From NCBI GenBank assembly GCA_948847595.1, contig CAQOGY010000014.1, forward strand, positions 1-64,000: DNA of 64,000 nt. The letters are read 5' to 3'. This document shows, piece by piece, positions 1 through 8,777 of the stretch. This stretch comes from an uncultured Bacteroides sp. Its GTDB lineage: Bacteria > Bacteroidota > Bacteroidia > Bacteroidales > Bacteroidaceae. Made by a program: the position numbers and the translations under genes. Under the pieces are notes generated by a model, which had not been told where the DNA came from, did no database searches, and saw only the letters and a program-made list of their open reading frames with translations. The number at the start of each line of letters is the position of its first letter. Position 1 is the first letter of the stretch.

Positions 1-187
1 CAACCTTTGTTAACCTTAAATCTAATACTATGAAAAAAATCACATGACAAATGTAAGTCTTCTTGCTATTCCTTCCAAATAATATTCTTGTATTTGCGTC
101 TCTTTTGATTTCTTTCACGGATTTTCACTGTTATCGCACACAATGGGTGTAAAATAGACATATTTCAATATAGCTTATAGTTTGGCG
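1..187. other. Window edge, no gene recognised
   Basis: No credible coding region is visible on either strand. An ATG at 30 opens only five codons before a stop. The stretch is AT-rich and lies beyond the broken small gene that ends the minus-strand mannosidase locus. No hairpin with a T-tract was noticed. Confidence 0.4.
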
Positions 188-376
188 TTATAAATAGTTT
201 CCGTTTCCGAAAGCCAGCATCCATTTAGTAAATGCACGGGTTTCATAATAGCCGGATAAATCGGATTTTTCCAATAAGAATTATTCTTGTCCTTTTCTTT
301 TTTGCATTTTGGATGATTGTTGTGCGCTTATGACGGATGAAACAATTATCAATAAGGATAAGGCAGTGAGTTTCAT
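188..376 (-). pseudogene. Broken small secreted-protein gene
   Basis: An ATG at 376 (minus strand), 15 bases after the stop of the GxGYxYP gene, opens a typical Sec signal peptide beginning MKLTALSLLI and continuing to about residue 19. The frame meets a TAA at 281-283 after 31 codons, then stays open in the same frame for another 30 codons to a TAA at 188-190, encoding a plausible C-terminus (YYETRAFTKWMLAFGNGNYL). One in-frame stop inside an otherwise continuous 62-codon frame suggests a gene truncated and broken at the end of the operon. The original family is not recognised. It could instead be a genuine 31-residue secreted peptide followed by chance coding-like sequence. Confidence 0.45.
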
Positions 377-390
377 AAGCGAATTTATAT

Positions 391-2106
391 TTAGTGTATC
401 ATAGAACGGTTATAGTGTCGCTCCCTTATCCGCCACAATAGCTCATTCAGAGAAATGTTTTTCACTTGTGGCGATAATAGTTGATCGGAAGTTTTACTTG
501 CATTATACCCTTTTATGGGTAAATTATTAGAATGTGCAGTTTTACTGAAATCCGACCAGGCATGTATGATTGTCCAAGATAATGGATTCTCTTTATCTTT
601 TTGTTTGGACGCTTTAGCTGCATCCCGGTTAATGAGAGCTGCTACATAATCCGGACCACCACACAATGGATTATCAAATAATCCGGACCAGATAGAGAAC
701 TTGGCAGTAACTACCGGAATCTCAATATTCTCTTTGTTTTTCACCCATATTATATCACCTCCCATATTATACGGACTGTATTGAATGGCCACCATTCCTG
801 TCAACCCTTCTATCTCATGGGCATATATCTCATAGGCCCGCCGGGCCTCTTTGCTGAATACATCCTTGCAGATGAATCCGAATATTTTGATATTTAATTT
901 CTTGAAATGCCAGTTCATACGCTGTGCAAATTCAATCAGAAGTTCTTCCCGGTTGGGACGGTTTTTTGCAAATTCATCAGGATATTGATAACCTCCTCCA
1001 TATTCTATCACACTTGAGTTGTCTTTCTTCATGGTTACAAAACGGTTCCAGGTGGAAGTACTAACTACTGATAGATTAATAGGGCAGAGAGTCCATGAAA
1101 CCGGAGAACGATTTCTGTCTTTATTGCCATAGTACACCGGACTATCAAGGAATTCTCCCATTGTCCATTGCATATTATCGCCGTCACTAATTACAAACGA
1201 ATGGAATGCTGAATTATCTTCAAAATCTATATTTTCTTTTTTTATTTCATGTATAGGTAAAGGATACATTTTATCGGAAGCTGCCATGATAACAGGAAGG
1301 TTGCGACACCAGTTTGAAGCGGTATTATAATGTCCCCATCTTGTGATAGCCCCTGTATATTCATCTTCATTTCCATAATTCCAGCCTAATATGGGTGAAA
1401 GCGGAGTAACCCATTCCAGTATTTGTTCGGAAAAAGGTCCCGTTCCATAATATAGCATAAGTTTTTGGGCTATAGCGATATCTCTGCAGTTACTTACTTT
1501 TGGGTCGATGCTAAGAGCTGAACTTCGATTAAGTTGTTTTTTGCAACGTTTGAAACATGATTCCGGAGATTCATTGCGTGCGTCTTTTAGTTTCTTTAAT
1601 CCGGACTGTTTGATTCGTTTCTCTAAAGATTCTTCTACTAGTACACCTTTCAGAAGGCTGGCATATACTGTTGCCACATTAGCTGAATAATTGATTCCTT
1701 CTCTTCGTGAGTAATTTTCTCCTGTTGAGGTGTCGTTTTTATAGAGTACATACCCTTTTATAATCTTTTTTTTCATGAGATGTTTCAGGAGGTCCCAGAT
1801 ATCCATTCGGATTACTTTAGTGATATTCAAGCTTTCCTGTGAGCTTTTTAAAATCTTATGATAGGAATTGTTATTTATTTCTATCCAGATCATTTCATCA
1901 AAAGAACCTTCGTTCACCGCTTGTCCGCATAGACCGGATAATGACTCTAAAAGCATACTTTCTGCTCTACTGAGTCCTTCCCCATTGCATAGGATTAATT
2001 GTTGAGGTGCTTTTTGTATAAACCAGCCATGTCTGCCATTATAGGCGAATGTCATAATGGAGGATAATAAACAAATAATAAGTGCGGATAGTAATTTGAT
2101 TTTCAT
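391..2106 (-). CDS. Secreted GxGYxYP-family putative glycoside hydrolase
   Basis: A 571-residue protein with a Sec signal peptide (about residues 1-21, ending TFAYNG). The central motif GGGYQYPDEF, near residue 370, matches the family-defining G-x-G-Y-x-Y-P signature of a Bacteroidetes group annotated as putative glycoside hydrolases; the N-terminal half corresponds to the domain usually preceding it. To my knowledge no activity is established for the family, so none is assigned. It is the last full gene of a minus-strand locus with GH38, GH3 and GH92 enzymes and SusCD, which suggests periplasmic or surface processing of the same glycan. A strong hairpin separates it from GH38, so it may be expressed at a lower level. 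The start has a plausible signal peptide directly after it. Confidence 0.75.
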   Translation of the reverse strand: MKIKLLSALIICLLSSIMTFAYNGRHGWFIQKAPQQLILCNGEGLSRAESMLLESLSGLCGQAVNEGSFDEMIWIEINNNSYHKILKSSQESLNITKVIRMDIWDLLKHLMKKKIIKGYVLYKNDTSTGENYSRREGINYSANVATVYASLLKGVLVEESLEKRIKQSGLKKLKDARNESPESCFKRCKKQLNRSSALSIDPKVSNCRDIAIAQKLMLYYGTGPFSEQILEWVTPLSPILGWNYGNEDEYTGAITRWGHYNTASNWCRNLPVIMAASDKMYPLPIHEIKKENIDFEDNSAFHSFVISDGDNMQWTMGEFLDSPVYYGNKDRNRSPVSWTLCPINLSVVSTSTWNRFVTMKKDNSSVIEYGGGYQYPDEFAKNRPNREELLIEFAQRMNWHFKKLNIKIFGFICKDVFSKEARRAYEIYAHEIEGLTGMVAIQYSPYNMGGDIIWVKNKENIEIPVVTAKFSIWSGLFDNPLCGGPDYVAALINRDAAKASKQKDKENPLSWTIIHAWSDFSKTAHSNNLPIKGYNASKTSDQLLSPQVKNISLNELLWRIRERHYNRSMIH

Positions 2107-2126
2107 GATCGGAATGTTTAGGATTA

Positions 2127-2168
2127 AAAAGAGCTTTTCCCGAAACAGATCGGGAAAAAGGCTCTTTT
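2127..2168 (-). terminator. Hairpin terminator or attenuator after GH38
   Basis: Left arm 2127-2142 pairs with right arm 2151-2168 through 16 base pairs with a two-base bulge and an 8-base loop. A T-tract follows on the minus strand. It lies in the 94-base gap between GH38 and the GxGYxYP gene, so it should stop or reduce read-through. A-tracts on the other side make it look bidirectional. Confidence 0.7.
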
Positions 2169-2200
2169 CTATTTTGAAGTTTTACAGTGTTGTTATCTTA

Positions 2201-5200
2201 TCATTTAGAGACTTCCAATGGCAATGTCCGCATTTCATTAGCTGTGCTAATGTCGTCAATATAGTTGTCGGATAGAGTAATAGCGAATACTGCGATATTC
2301 TCATCTTTAGGAAGTACCAGTGTGTGTGCCTCTTGGGGAAGCTCGATACCCAATTTATACATATATGTGTAGATATAGGTGTCATTCCCTTTTTCAGTGT
2401 GTCGATGAGAACCGATGTAAGCGAGCGAAGCGTTGCGAATATAACCGTCGCTGACACCTTTATGTCCCCATTGTCCGTAGAAACCGGAGTAATAAGGTAT
2501 TTCAAATTCATGTGATTTACCATTAACAAAGAATGTTGATTTGCGATCCTTGTCTGTAGAGGCAGCCAGAATATATAGTTTCTTTCCCGCTGCTTCTTTG
2601 GGTAGCTGGATTGTATCTCCCTTACATTTGATAACATTCTTATTTTCATGGTCAGCAATGCTGAAGGTGATATTATCACAAGTTACTTTATCACCAATTA
2701 ATTCAGCAGCGAAACTATTTCCTTTTTTATCGAAAGAAACAGTATAACCAAAGTTTTCAGGAGTGAAAGCTTTGCTATTAAACGGTAACTGAAGTGGAAT
2801 ATTTTTTATTGGAGCTGCTTTTACATTTCCTTTTTTCAAGCGGACAGCGAAAGTTTTGGGTCGATAAGATGCCATATCAAAACATAATTTATTGTTCTGT
2901 ATAGTGACTTCACCTATTTTTTCTTCTATACCATTTGTTTCATAGGCGGACTCAATGGCGTCAGGGAATGTAATTTCTACATTTTGTGCAGATTTACCTT
3001 GCATCTCGTATAAACGGATGATGTACAAATCACTTTCTTCTGCTTTTTTTAGGGAACGAATAGCCACTTGGGGGGTATTTACTTTTACGAAAGAATACTC
3101 ACGCCCTAATGCACCTTTATGTTTGGGGGTGTTGAATACAGCCAAGTGACTGTTCAGAGACTCTGCCAAATGACTGATTCCGGCCTGCAATGCTTCGTTC
3201 TGATGACCGACGATTGAATAAGTGAAGGTATGATGACCAAAGTCTTGCTGCTCCTGGTATTTATATCTGTCTTTGGTGCTAGGAGCATGGAGTAGTGTCA
3301 GGCGTAGAGTGTTATCATTGGGTTTATCCCATCCATACTTACAATCATTCAGGATTGAGATTCCGTAACTTTTATCGGGAGACGTAATGTCTGCCCATTG
3401 CTGTGCATATACTTCATAAGCAATATCTGTATTGTTCTTACGTTTTACAGTTCCGATACCCAAATCATAAACAGCTTCCTGGTTTTTTACATTCATCGGA
3501 AACTCTGCCTTTAATACGGCGTCTTTTGTTGACCAGTCTATTTCATTAATGATATCGATTCGTTCATCATTTGCACCTTCACTCATGCGGATATATTGTA
3601 CGAATTTCGAAGATTTAAAAGTGCGTTCAATGCGAAGAGCTGCATAACAGGGGCCCTGTTCTTCGATACTGATACGAACATTTTCCGAGATTGGAGTTCC
3701 GGGCTTATTTATAGTCTTCTTTTGAATCTCCCATGCAGGCCATTCTTTCGATTCATTGCCTATGAGCAAAGCCAGACGGAATGCCTTGCCCTGTTCTACC
3801 AGTTCCTTATTACTACGTTTGTCAACAATAGAAACAATATCGCCATTAGTATCTAAAGTCAGTTTATAGATGCTGTTTTCCAAAGAATTTTGAGTTGCTT
3901 TTAAGAAGGAACCCTTATTGTTTTTTCCAAAACGGACATCATATACGGAGCAGCTTAATGGAGCTACAGAAGCACTAAAGGCAATGTGTGCTTTCCCGTT
4001 TTCCCAATTAAGTAATTGTGCCGGAACTTCTTTGCCGTTGGCGTCAAAAACTTGTACTCCAGCAGGCTCCTTTGAGATATTTATATAGGCTTCTGCCAGT
4101 TCTTTCCGTTGGGCGGCCATTGCATTATAAACGATGAGTGCAGTTCCTTTTACTCTTGTATCCAAGCAAGAAGCGAGAGAACCGACTCCGGTACGGATGA
4201 TATCATTAAACTGCGTTTGAGAGATCAGTTCATCATTCCAGGAATAGGTATAGGCTTGAGGAAGACTCGTTCCTGTGAGGTCATCGTGGAATTGATGCCA
4301 GATAAACCGACGCCACGCATCAGTCAGCGTATTTGCCGGATAGCTTGCTCCGTCAATATAATCAGCCATTACTGAGATTCGTTCGGCTGCATCGCCTAAT
4401 TGTTCGTTCCGACGATTATATAATTTCATAGCTGCCTGCGAAGTATAACAGCCGGTGGCATGGATGTCCATCAGTAACTCACCATCGTATACAGGAAGTT
4501 CAGGATGATTATCGAATGGCAGATAGTCTTTGTATAACTGATCGGAAGTAGCACTGATAATTTCAACTTCTCCACTGCCTTTAACACCTTTTTCTATGGA
4601 AACAACCGAATTTATATTAGCAGAACCACCTCGGTCTCCTGCGCCATAGTAACGGTATGCAGTGTTATTGGCTCCATTTTTTGCTGTATTTTTTAGGTCG
4701 TTATCTTGGCTGATATCTCCACCATTCCATTCGTGAACATAGTTTTTGCCATTTAAAGCTGCCATGATGCGTGAACCGTCTACCCCTTGCCATAGACCGA
4801 TATTGAATGGCATCTTGGATTTTCCGTGCATATTATGGTGTCTCCATTGTAATTTTTGCGTTGAGAAACCAATTAAGCCACAATGTGCTGCAATAGTGGG
4901 CAATGTATAACTGAATCCAAAACAGTCCGGCAAGAAGATATCTGTAGATTTAACTCCAAACTCTTGTTTATAGAATTGTTGTCCCAACAGAATATTGCGG
5001 AAGAAAGATTCGGGTGAAGGTACGTTAGTATCATTGGCATCCCAAGAGCTACCTGAGATATGCCAACGACCTTCTTTGATATATTTTTTCACCAGTTCAT
5101 ACTCAAGCGGGTAATACTCTTTCATCCAGTTGTATTTCACTCCGCCTTCAAAGTTAAATACATAATTGGGATAATGCTGAAACAGATAGAAGTTTCTGAC

Positions 5201-5368
5201 CAATGTATGCTTGAGGTATTCGTCAATGGTTGTCTGTACATCCCAGTTCCACTGAGTATCCAAATGCGAATTCGAGACTATATAAGCTTTGTACTTTTTT
5301 TGTGCCTGCAGCGGACTGAGTCCTGTTGCAGCAAATAGTAAAGCTAATAAAATGGTTCTTTTTTTCAT
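2201..5368 (-). CDS. GH38 alpha-mannosidase, secreted
   Basis: A 1055-residue protein with a signal peptide ending near residue 22 (LSPLQAQ). The GH38 catalytic domain starts at once: SNSHLDTQWNW (about residues 32-42) is the metal-binding H-x-D motif, and LPDCFGFS places the probable nucleophile at Asp148. A three-helix region and the beta-rich GH38 C-terminal domain follow, giving a length typical of bacterial family members. The family hydrolyses alpha-linked mannose with retention and needs a divalent metal. It is co-directional with GH3 (31 bases upstream), SusCD and the NHL gene. With GH92 nearby it indicates an alpha-mannoside substrate such as N-glycan or yeast mannan. The linkage cannot be read from the sequence. 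Confidence 0.9.
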   Translation of the reverse strand: MKKRTILLALLFAATGLSPLQAQKKYKAYIVSNSHLDTQWNWDVQTTIDEYLKHTLVRNFYLFQHYPNYVFNFEGGVKYNWMKEYYPLEYELVKKYIKEGRWHISGSSWDANDTNVPSPESFFRNILLGQQFYKQEFGVKSTDIFLPDCFGFSYTLPTIAAHCGLIGFSTQKLQWRHHNMHGKSKMPFNIGLWQGVDGSRIMAALNGKNYVHEWNGGDISQDNDLKNTAKNGANNTAYRYYGAGDRGGSANINSVVSIEKGVKGSGEVEIISATSDQLYKDYLPFDNHPELPVYDGELLMDIHATGCYTSQAAMKLYNRRNEQLGDAAERISVMADYIDGASYPANTLTDAWRRFIWHQFHDDLTGTSLPQAYTYSWNDELISQTQFNDIIRTGVGSLASCLDTRVKGTALIVYNAMAAQRKELAEAYINISKEPAGVQVFDANGKEVPAQLLNWENGKAHIAFSASVAPLSCSVYDVRFGKNNKGSFLKATQNSLENSIYKLTLDTNGDIVSIVDKRSNKELVEQGKAFRLALLIGNESKEWPAWEIQKKTINKPGTPISENVRISIEEQGPCYAALRIERTFKSSKFVQYIRMSEGANDERIDIINEIDWSTKDAVLKAEFPMNVKNQEAVYDLGIGTVKRKNNTDIAYEVYAQQWADITSPDKSYGISILNDCKYGWDKPNDNTLRLTLLHAPSTKDRYKYQEQQDFGHHTFTYSIVGHQNEALQAGISHLAESLNSHLAVFNTPKHKGALGREYSFVKVNTPQVAIRSLKKAEESDLYIIRLYEMQGKSAQNVEITFPDAIESAYETNGIEEKIGEVTIQNNKLCFDMASYRPKTFAVRLKKGNVKAAPIKNIPLQLPFNSKAFTPENFGYTVSFDKKGNSFAAELIGDKVTCDNITFSIADHENKNVIKCKGDTIQLPKEAAGKKLYILAASTDKDRKSTFFVNGKSHEFEIPYYSGFYGQWGHKGVSDGYIRNASLAYIGSHRHTEKGNDTYIYTYMYKLGIELPQEAHTLVLPKDENIAVFAITLSDNYIDDISTANEMRTLPLEVSK

Positions 5369-5399
5369 TTTGATAATTCCTTTATTTCTATATTAATAC

Positions 5400-7772
5400 C
5401 TATTTATTGATTGTGAATTTACCTTCAAGCTTGATATCCTTTGAAGAAGCTCCGATCATTACTTTGAATGTACCCGGTTCTACCTGAAATTTCATATTTT
5501 TGTCCCAGATGGCGAGGTCTTGTGGGCTCAGTGTAAAGGTCACTTCTTTTTCTTCGTTCGGTTGCAAGGTAATTCGTTCAAAGCCGCGTAGTATTTTTAC
5601 GTATGTTGTGACGCTACTGATTTCATCTCTGAGATAAAGTTGTACTACTTCATCACCAATTCTTTTACCTGTATTTTTAACTGTACAGCTCACTTTCACT
5701 TCCCCTAGTACTCCTTGTTGTTCCGGAGATATTCTTAGATTGCTGTATTCAAATGTCGTGTAGCTCAATCCATGTCCAAATGGGAAAAGAGCACCGGTAA
5801 CTGAAGTGCCGCAGCCGCTGTCAGACCCTGGCTTGAATGGAAAGGCAAAAGGTATTTGTCCTACTGACTTTGGGAAAGTGACTGCTAATCTACCCCCAGG
5901 ATTATTATCTCCAAAGATTGTTTCTGTAACTGCCTGTCCGCAGAACTCTCCCGGAAACCATGCATGGAGAATGGCAGGTACATATTTTTTTGCATAATTA
6001 ATGCTGGAAGCACGACCGTCAATCATTACCAGAATGGTGGGTTTCCCCAGCTTGCATACAGCTTTCAGTAATTCTTCCTGTCTGCCCGGTAAGTCAAGAC
6101 TTGTGCGTGAACGCTCTTCACGCACAGTAACCTCACTACCTCCTAATACCATAATTACAACTTCGGCTGATTTTGCAGCTTCAATTGCTTCATCCATCAT
6201 CTGCTGCTCTTTGGGCGTTATATCAAAAGGTAGAACTTCACTTTCAGGAAAATGTGGATCCACTATTTCACATCCCTTTTTATATACCACCTTAGCTCTC
6301 GGCAGGGCTTCTTTAATACCTTTGTACACTGTTTTGATTGGGGCATTGGAAGGACCGTAACGGCAGATGAGCTCTTTTTGCTCATCTGCGTTCGGACCTA
6401 TTACAGCTACAGATTTCAATGTCTTTTGAAGGGGCAATAGGTTATCCTGATTCTTCAAAAGAACAATTGACTGACGGGCGGCCTCCAATGCTACTGCCTG
6501 ATGTTCTTTGCAGTGCACTATTTTATCCGCTAATTTTCCGTCACCACGGTAAGGATTATCAAATAAACCTAACCAAAATTTGACATACAAAATCTCACTT
6601 ACGCGTTGATCGATAGTAGCTTGTGATACCTTTCCTTTGGCAATAGCGCTTCGCAACGGCTTTATGAAGCCTGCCGGAGAACTGAAGTTAGTGCGTACAT
6701 TTAGTCCTGCATTGACCGATTGTACTACTGCTTCTTCATTATTATCAGCAACTTTGTGTTTGCCTGAGATGAATTCGACAGCATCGCTGTCTGAGACAAC
6801 GTATCCTTTAAATCCCCATTCCTGACGTAAAATCTGCGTGAGGAATCGATAACTTCCGGTAATAGGTTCACCGTCATAATCATTGTATGAGCTCATAACT
6901 CCCAATGCTCCTGCTTCCTGAAATGCAACGCGGAAGGGCTCAAGGTAGAGAGTACGCATTTCACGCGGAGCCACGTGCGGGTCCGTACGCGTACCTCCGT
7001 CACGTCCGCCCACTGGAATACTATATACGGCGAAGTGCTTTGGAGTGGCTACCAGCTTGTGTTTCTGCAAACTTTGAATCATCTGCTTTCCTAACTGTCC
7101 TACTAGGTATGGATCTTCGCCATAGCATTCTACCGCACGTCCCCAACGAGGGTCTTGTGCTATGTCCAGAATAGGAGAGTAGATATTTGTATATCCCAAA
7201 GCAGTTGCTTCTTTAGCTTCTACTTCACCAATCCGGGCAATCAGCTCTTTGTTCCATGTACTTCCCTGCCCGCATTGGGCAGGGAAAAAAGTAGCCTTCT
7301 CATGACAAACCCCACGAATTCCCTCATTAGTAAAGTCTACCGGAATTCCTAATCGTGTTTCTTCAACAAACCAGCGTTGGATATCATGTATAGCTTTAAC
7401 GTGTTTAGCATAAGGAAATGCATACTCAGAGCCGAACTTCCCCAGTCCGTTATGCTCTTCGTCAATGTTTCCTATACCGTCTTTCCATATTTCCGACTTC
7501 CATTTTTCAGTTGGTAATGCGTCGGCTAGAACACGACCGGAACCGTAGAGAGTTGCCATCTGACAAGTCTTTTCATCCATATTCATCTGACTTAACAGGT
7601 CTTTGACGCGCTCCTCTATCGGGGCAGACGGGTCTTCATATATGTCCATCTTGCCATTTTTATTAAAATCAATCCATCCTTTTCGATAGATATCGTCTTT
7701 AGGACCTGCCTGAGTGATTGCCGGGATAGACAACAAGCAGCTTAGTAATGTTAGTTTTAGTTGTTTTTTCAT
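5400..7772 (-). CDS. GH3 beta-glycosidase, secreted
   Basis: A 790-residue protein with signal peptide MKKQLKLTLLSCLLSIPAITQAG. It has the full GH3 layout: N-terminal TIM barrel with nucleophile Asp328 in the VVSDSDAVEF motif, the alpha/beta sandwich domain, and a C-terminal fibronectin III-like domain (about residues 680-785). The N-terminal stretch with YRKGWIDFNKNGKMDIYEDP is common in Bacteroides GH3 proteins. Beta-glucosidase is the default annotation, but GH3 also covers beta-xylosidase and beta-N-acetylhexosaminidase, so the sugar is open. It is 37 bases downstream of the DUF1735 gene and 31 bases upstream of GH38, which supports one operon. Its role is probably to remove beta-linked caps or branches from the mannose-containing glycan. 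Confidence 0.9.
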   Translation of the reverse strand: MKKQLKLTLLSCLLSIPAITQAGPKDDIYRKGWIDFNKNGKMDIYEDPSAPIEERVKDLLSQMNMDEKTCQMATLYGSGRVLADALPTEKWKSEIWKDGIGNIDEEHNGLGKFGSEYAFPYAKHVKAIHDIQRWFVEETRLGIPVDFTNEGIRGVCHEKATFFPAQCGQGSTWNKELIARIGEVEAKEATALGYTNIYSPILDIAQDPRWGRAVECYGEDPYLVGQLGKQMIQSLQKHKLVATPKHFAVYSIPVGGRDGGTRTDPHVAPREMRTLYLEPFRVAFQEAGALGVMSSYNDYDGEPITGSYRFLTQILRQEWGFKGYVVSDSDAVEFISGKHKVADNNEEAVVQSVNAGLNVRTNFSSPAGFIKPLRSAIAKGKVSQATIDQRVSEILYVKFWLGLFDNPYRGDGKLADKIVHCKEHQAVALEAARQSIVLLKNQDNLLPLQKTLKSVAVIGPNADEQKELICRYGPSNAPIKTVYKGIKEALPRAKVVYKKGCEIVDPHFPESEVLPFDITPKEQQMMDEAIEAAKSAEVVIMVLGGSEVTVREERSRTSLDLPGRQEELLKAVCKLGKPTILVMIDGRASSINYAKKYVPAILHAWFPGEFCGQAVTETIFGDNNPGGRLAVTFPKSVGQIPFAFPFKPGSDSGCGTSVTGALFPFGHGLSYTTFEYSNLRISPEQQGVLGEVKVSCTVKNTGKRIGDEVVQLYLRDEISSVTTYVKILRGFERITLQPNEEKEVTFTLSPQDLAIWDKNMKFQVEPGTFKVMIGASSKDIKLEGKFTINK

Positions 7773-7809
7773 CTAAAAGGTTTTATATATTGTATAGTTA
7801 TTGTTCCAG

Positions 7810-8760
7810 TTACTCTTCTTCCACTTTAACATTAGGATAGTCACTTATTAATACATTTTTTATTTGAGTATGTGTGCCTTCATACACGATTGTGCGCCGT
7901 TCTCCTTCTGTCAAATCTTTGTATTTATATTTTAAATACAAAACACTGGTCTGTACATAATATCGGGTATCAGTATCGTGTAGTACATACTTTCTTGTAA
8001 GAGTACTAGTAATTGGTTCTAGCCCTAATTCGACATTTCTGGCAGTCAGAGTTATATGTTCTTTTTCATCAAAGCTAAGATTAATAGCATAATCTTTATA
8101 ATTAGGGTCTGTGTCCTGATTGGTATTACCGGCATACATATAGCACGTATTAATTGATGAGGCATATAATTTGGCACTGCCAACAGAAGTACTCTGACTT
8201 GTTCCGTCAATTGTAATCTTACCAGACCCTGAGAATGTTCCGGAAAACCTGTTCGTAGGTAAAATGTAAGCTAATAATTTGCTATATTTGCTTGGTCCAA
8301 CCGATTCTCCGGTGGAAGATTCTATTTTCAAGGGTAATACATAGTCGTTGTAGATATTTTGAATCTTATCCAATTCTATCTGAATTTTGGCTGTCGTTTT
8401 GTATTTTCCTTTAGGAATAGTATATACTTCCTGATCGAAAGTATAACAATTGGTTGGAAGTTCTATATAATAGGAACTTATTTGATTTTTAAATTTGTCG
8501 AAGTTATAATCGGCTAAAGTATCTGGGTCATTAGTTATTTTAAGAGTTATATCTTTATCATTCTCAGAAGTTCCGTTAATACCGAAGTCAATTAATAATT
8601 CGGCAATATTTCCATCTTTAATCTCCACTTCACAGGTTTGCCATCCATTTTCCACCAAATAGGAAAATTTGTGGAATAGTTCGTTGTTTAGTTCATCTTG
8701 ACAAGCTGTGAAGATGAATATTCCTAAAGTAATGGATATTATGTTTATTATTCTTTTCAT
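7810..8760 (-). CDS. DUF1735-type surface lipoprotein (SusE-position glycan-binding protein)
   Basis: The protein begins MKRIINIISITLG and carries a lipobox with Cys20 (FTAC-QDE), so it is an outer-membrane lipoprotein. An ATG eight codons upstream (8784) overlaps the end of susD, but the lipoprotein signal favours 8760. The N-terminal half has the DUF1735 (BT_3987-like) beta-sandwich pattern, and the C-terminal half, after an ILPTNRFSG linker, is a second beta-rich domain similar to DUF4361. Such proteins follow SusD in many Bacteroides loci and usually bind glycan at the surface. No catalytic motif was seen. About 316 residues. Confidence 0.75.
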   Translation of the reverse strand: MKRIINIISITLGIFIFTACQDELNNELFHKFSYLVENGWQTCEVEIKDGNIAELLIDFGINGTSENDKDITLKITNDPDTLADYNFDKFKNQISSYYIELPTNCYTFDQEVYTIPKGKYKTTAKIQIELDKIQNIYNDYVLPLKIESSTGESVGPSKYSKLLAYILPTNRFSGTFSGSGKITIDGTSQSTSVGSAKLYASSINTCYMYAGNTNQDTDPNYKDYAINLSFDEKEHITLTARNVELGLEPITSTLTRKYVLHDTDTRYYVQTSVLYLKYKYKDLTEGERRTIVYEGTHTQIKNVLISDYPNVKVEEE

Positions 8761-8777
8761 ATTCTTTTTTGTTTTAA

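Noticed and set aside
2182..2679. Second minus-strand frame inside the end of GH38
   Set aside because: Lies out of frame within the GH38 C-terminal domain and shows no signal or family features.
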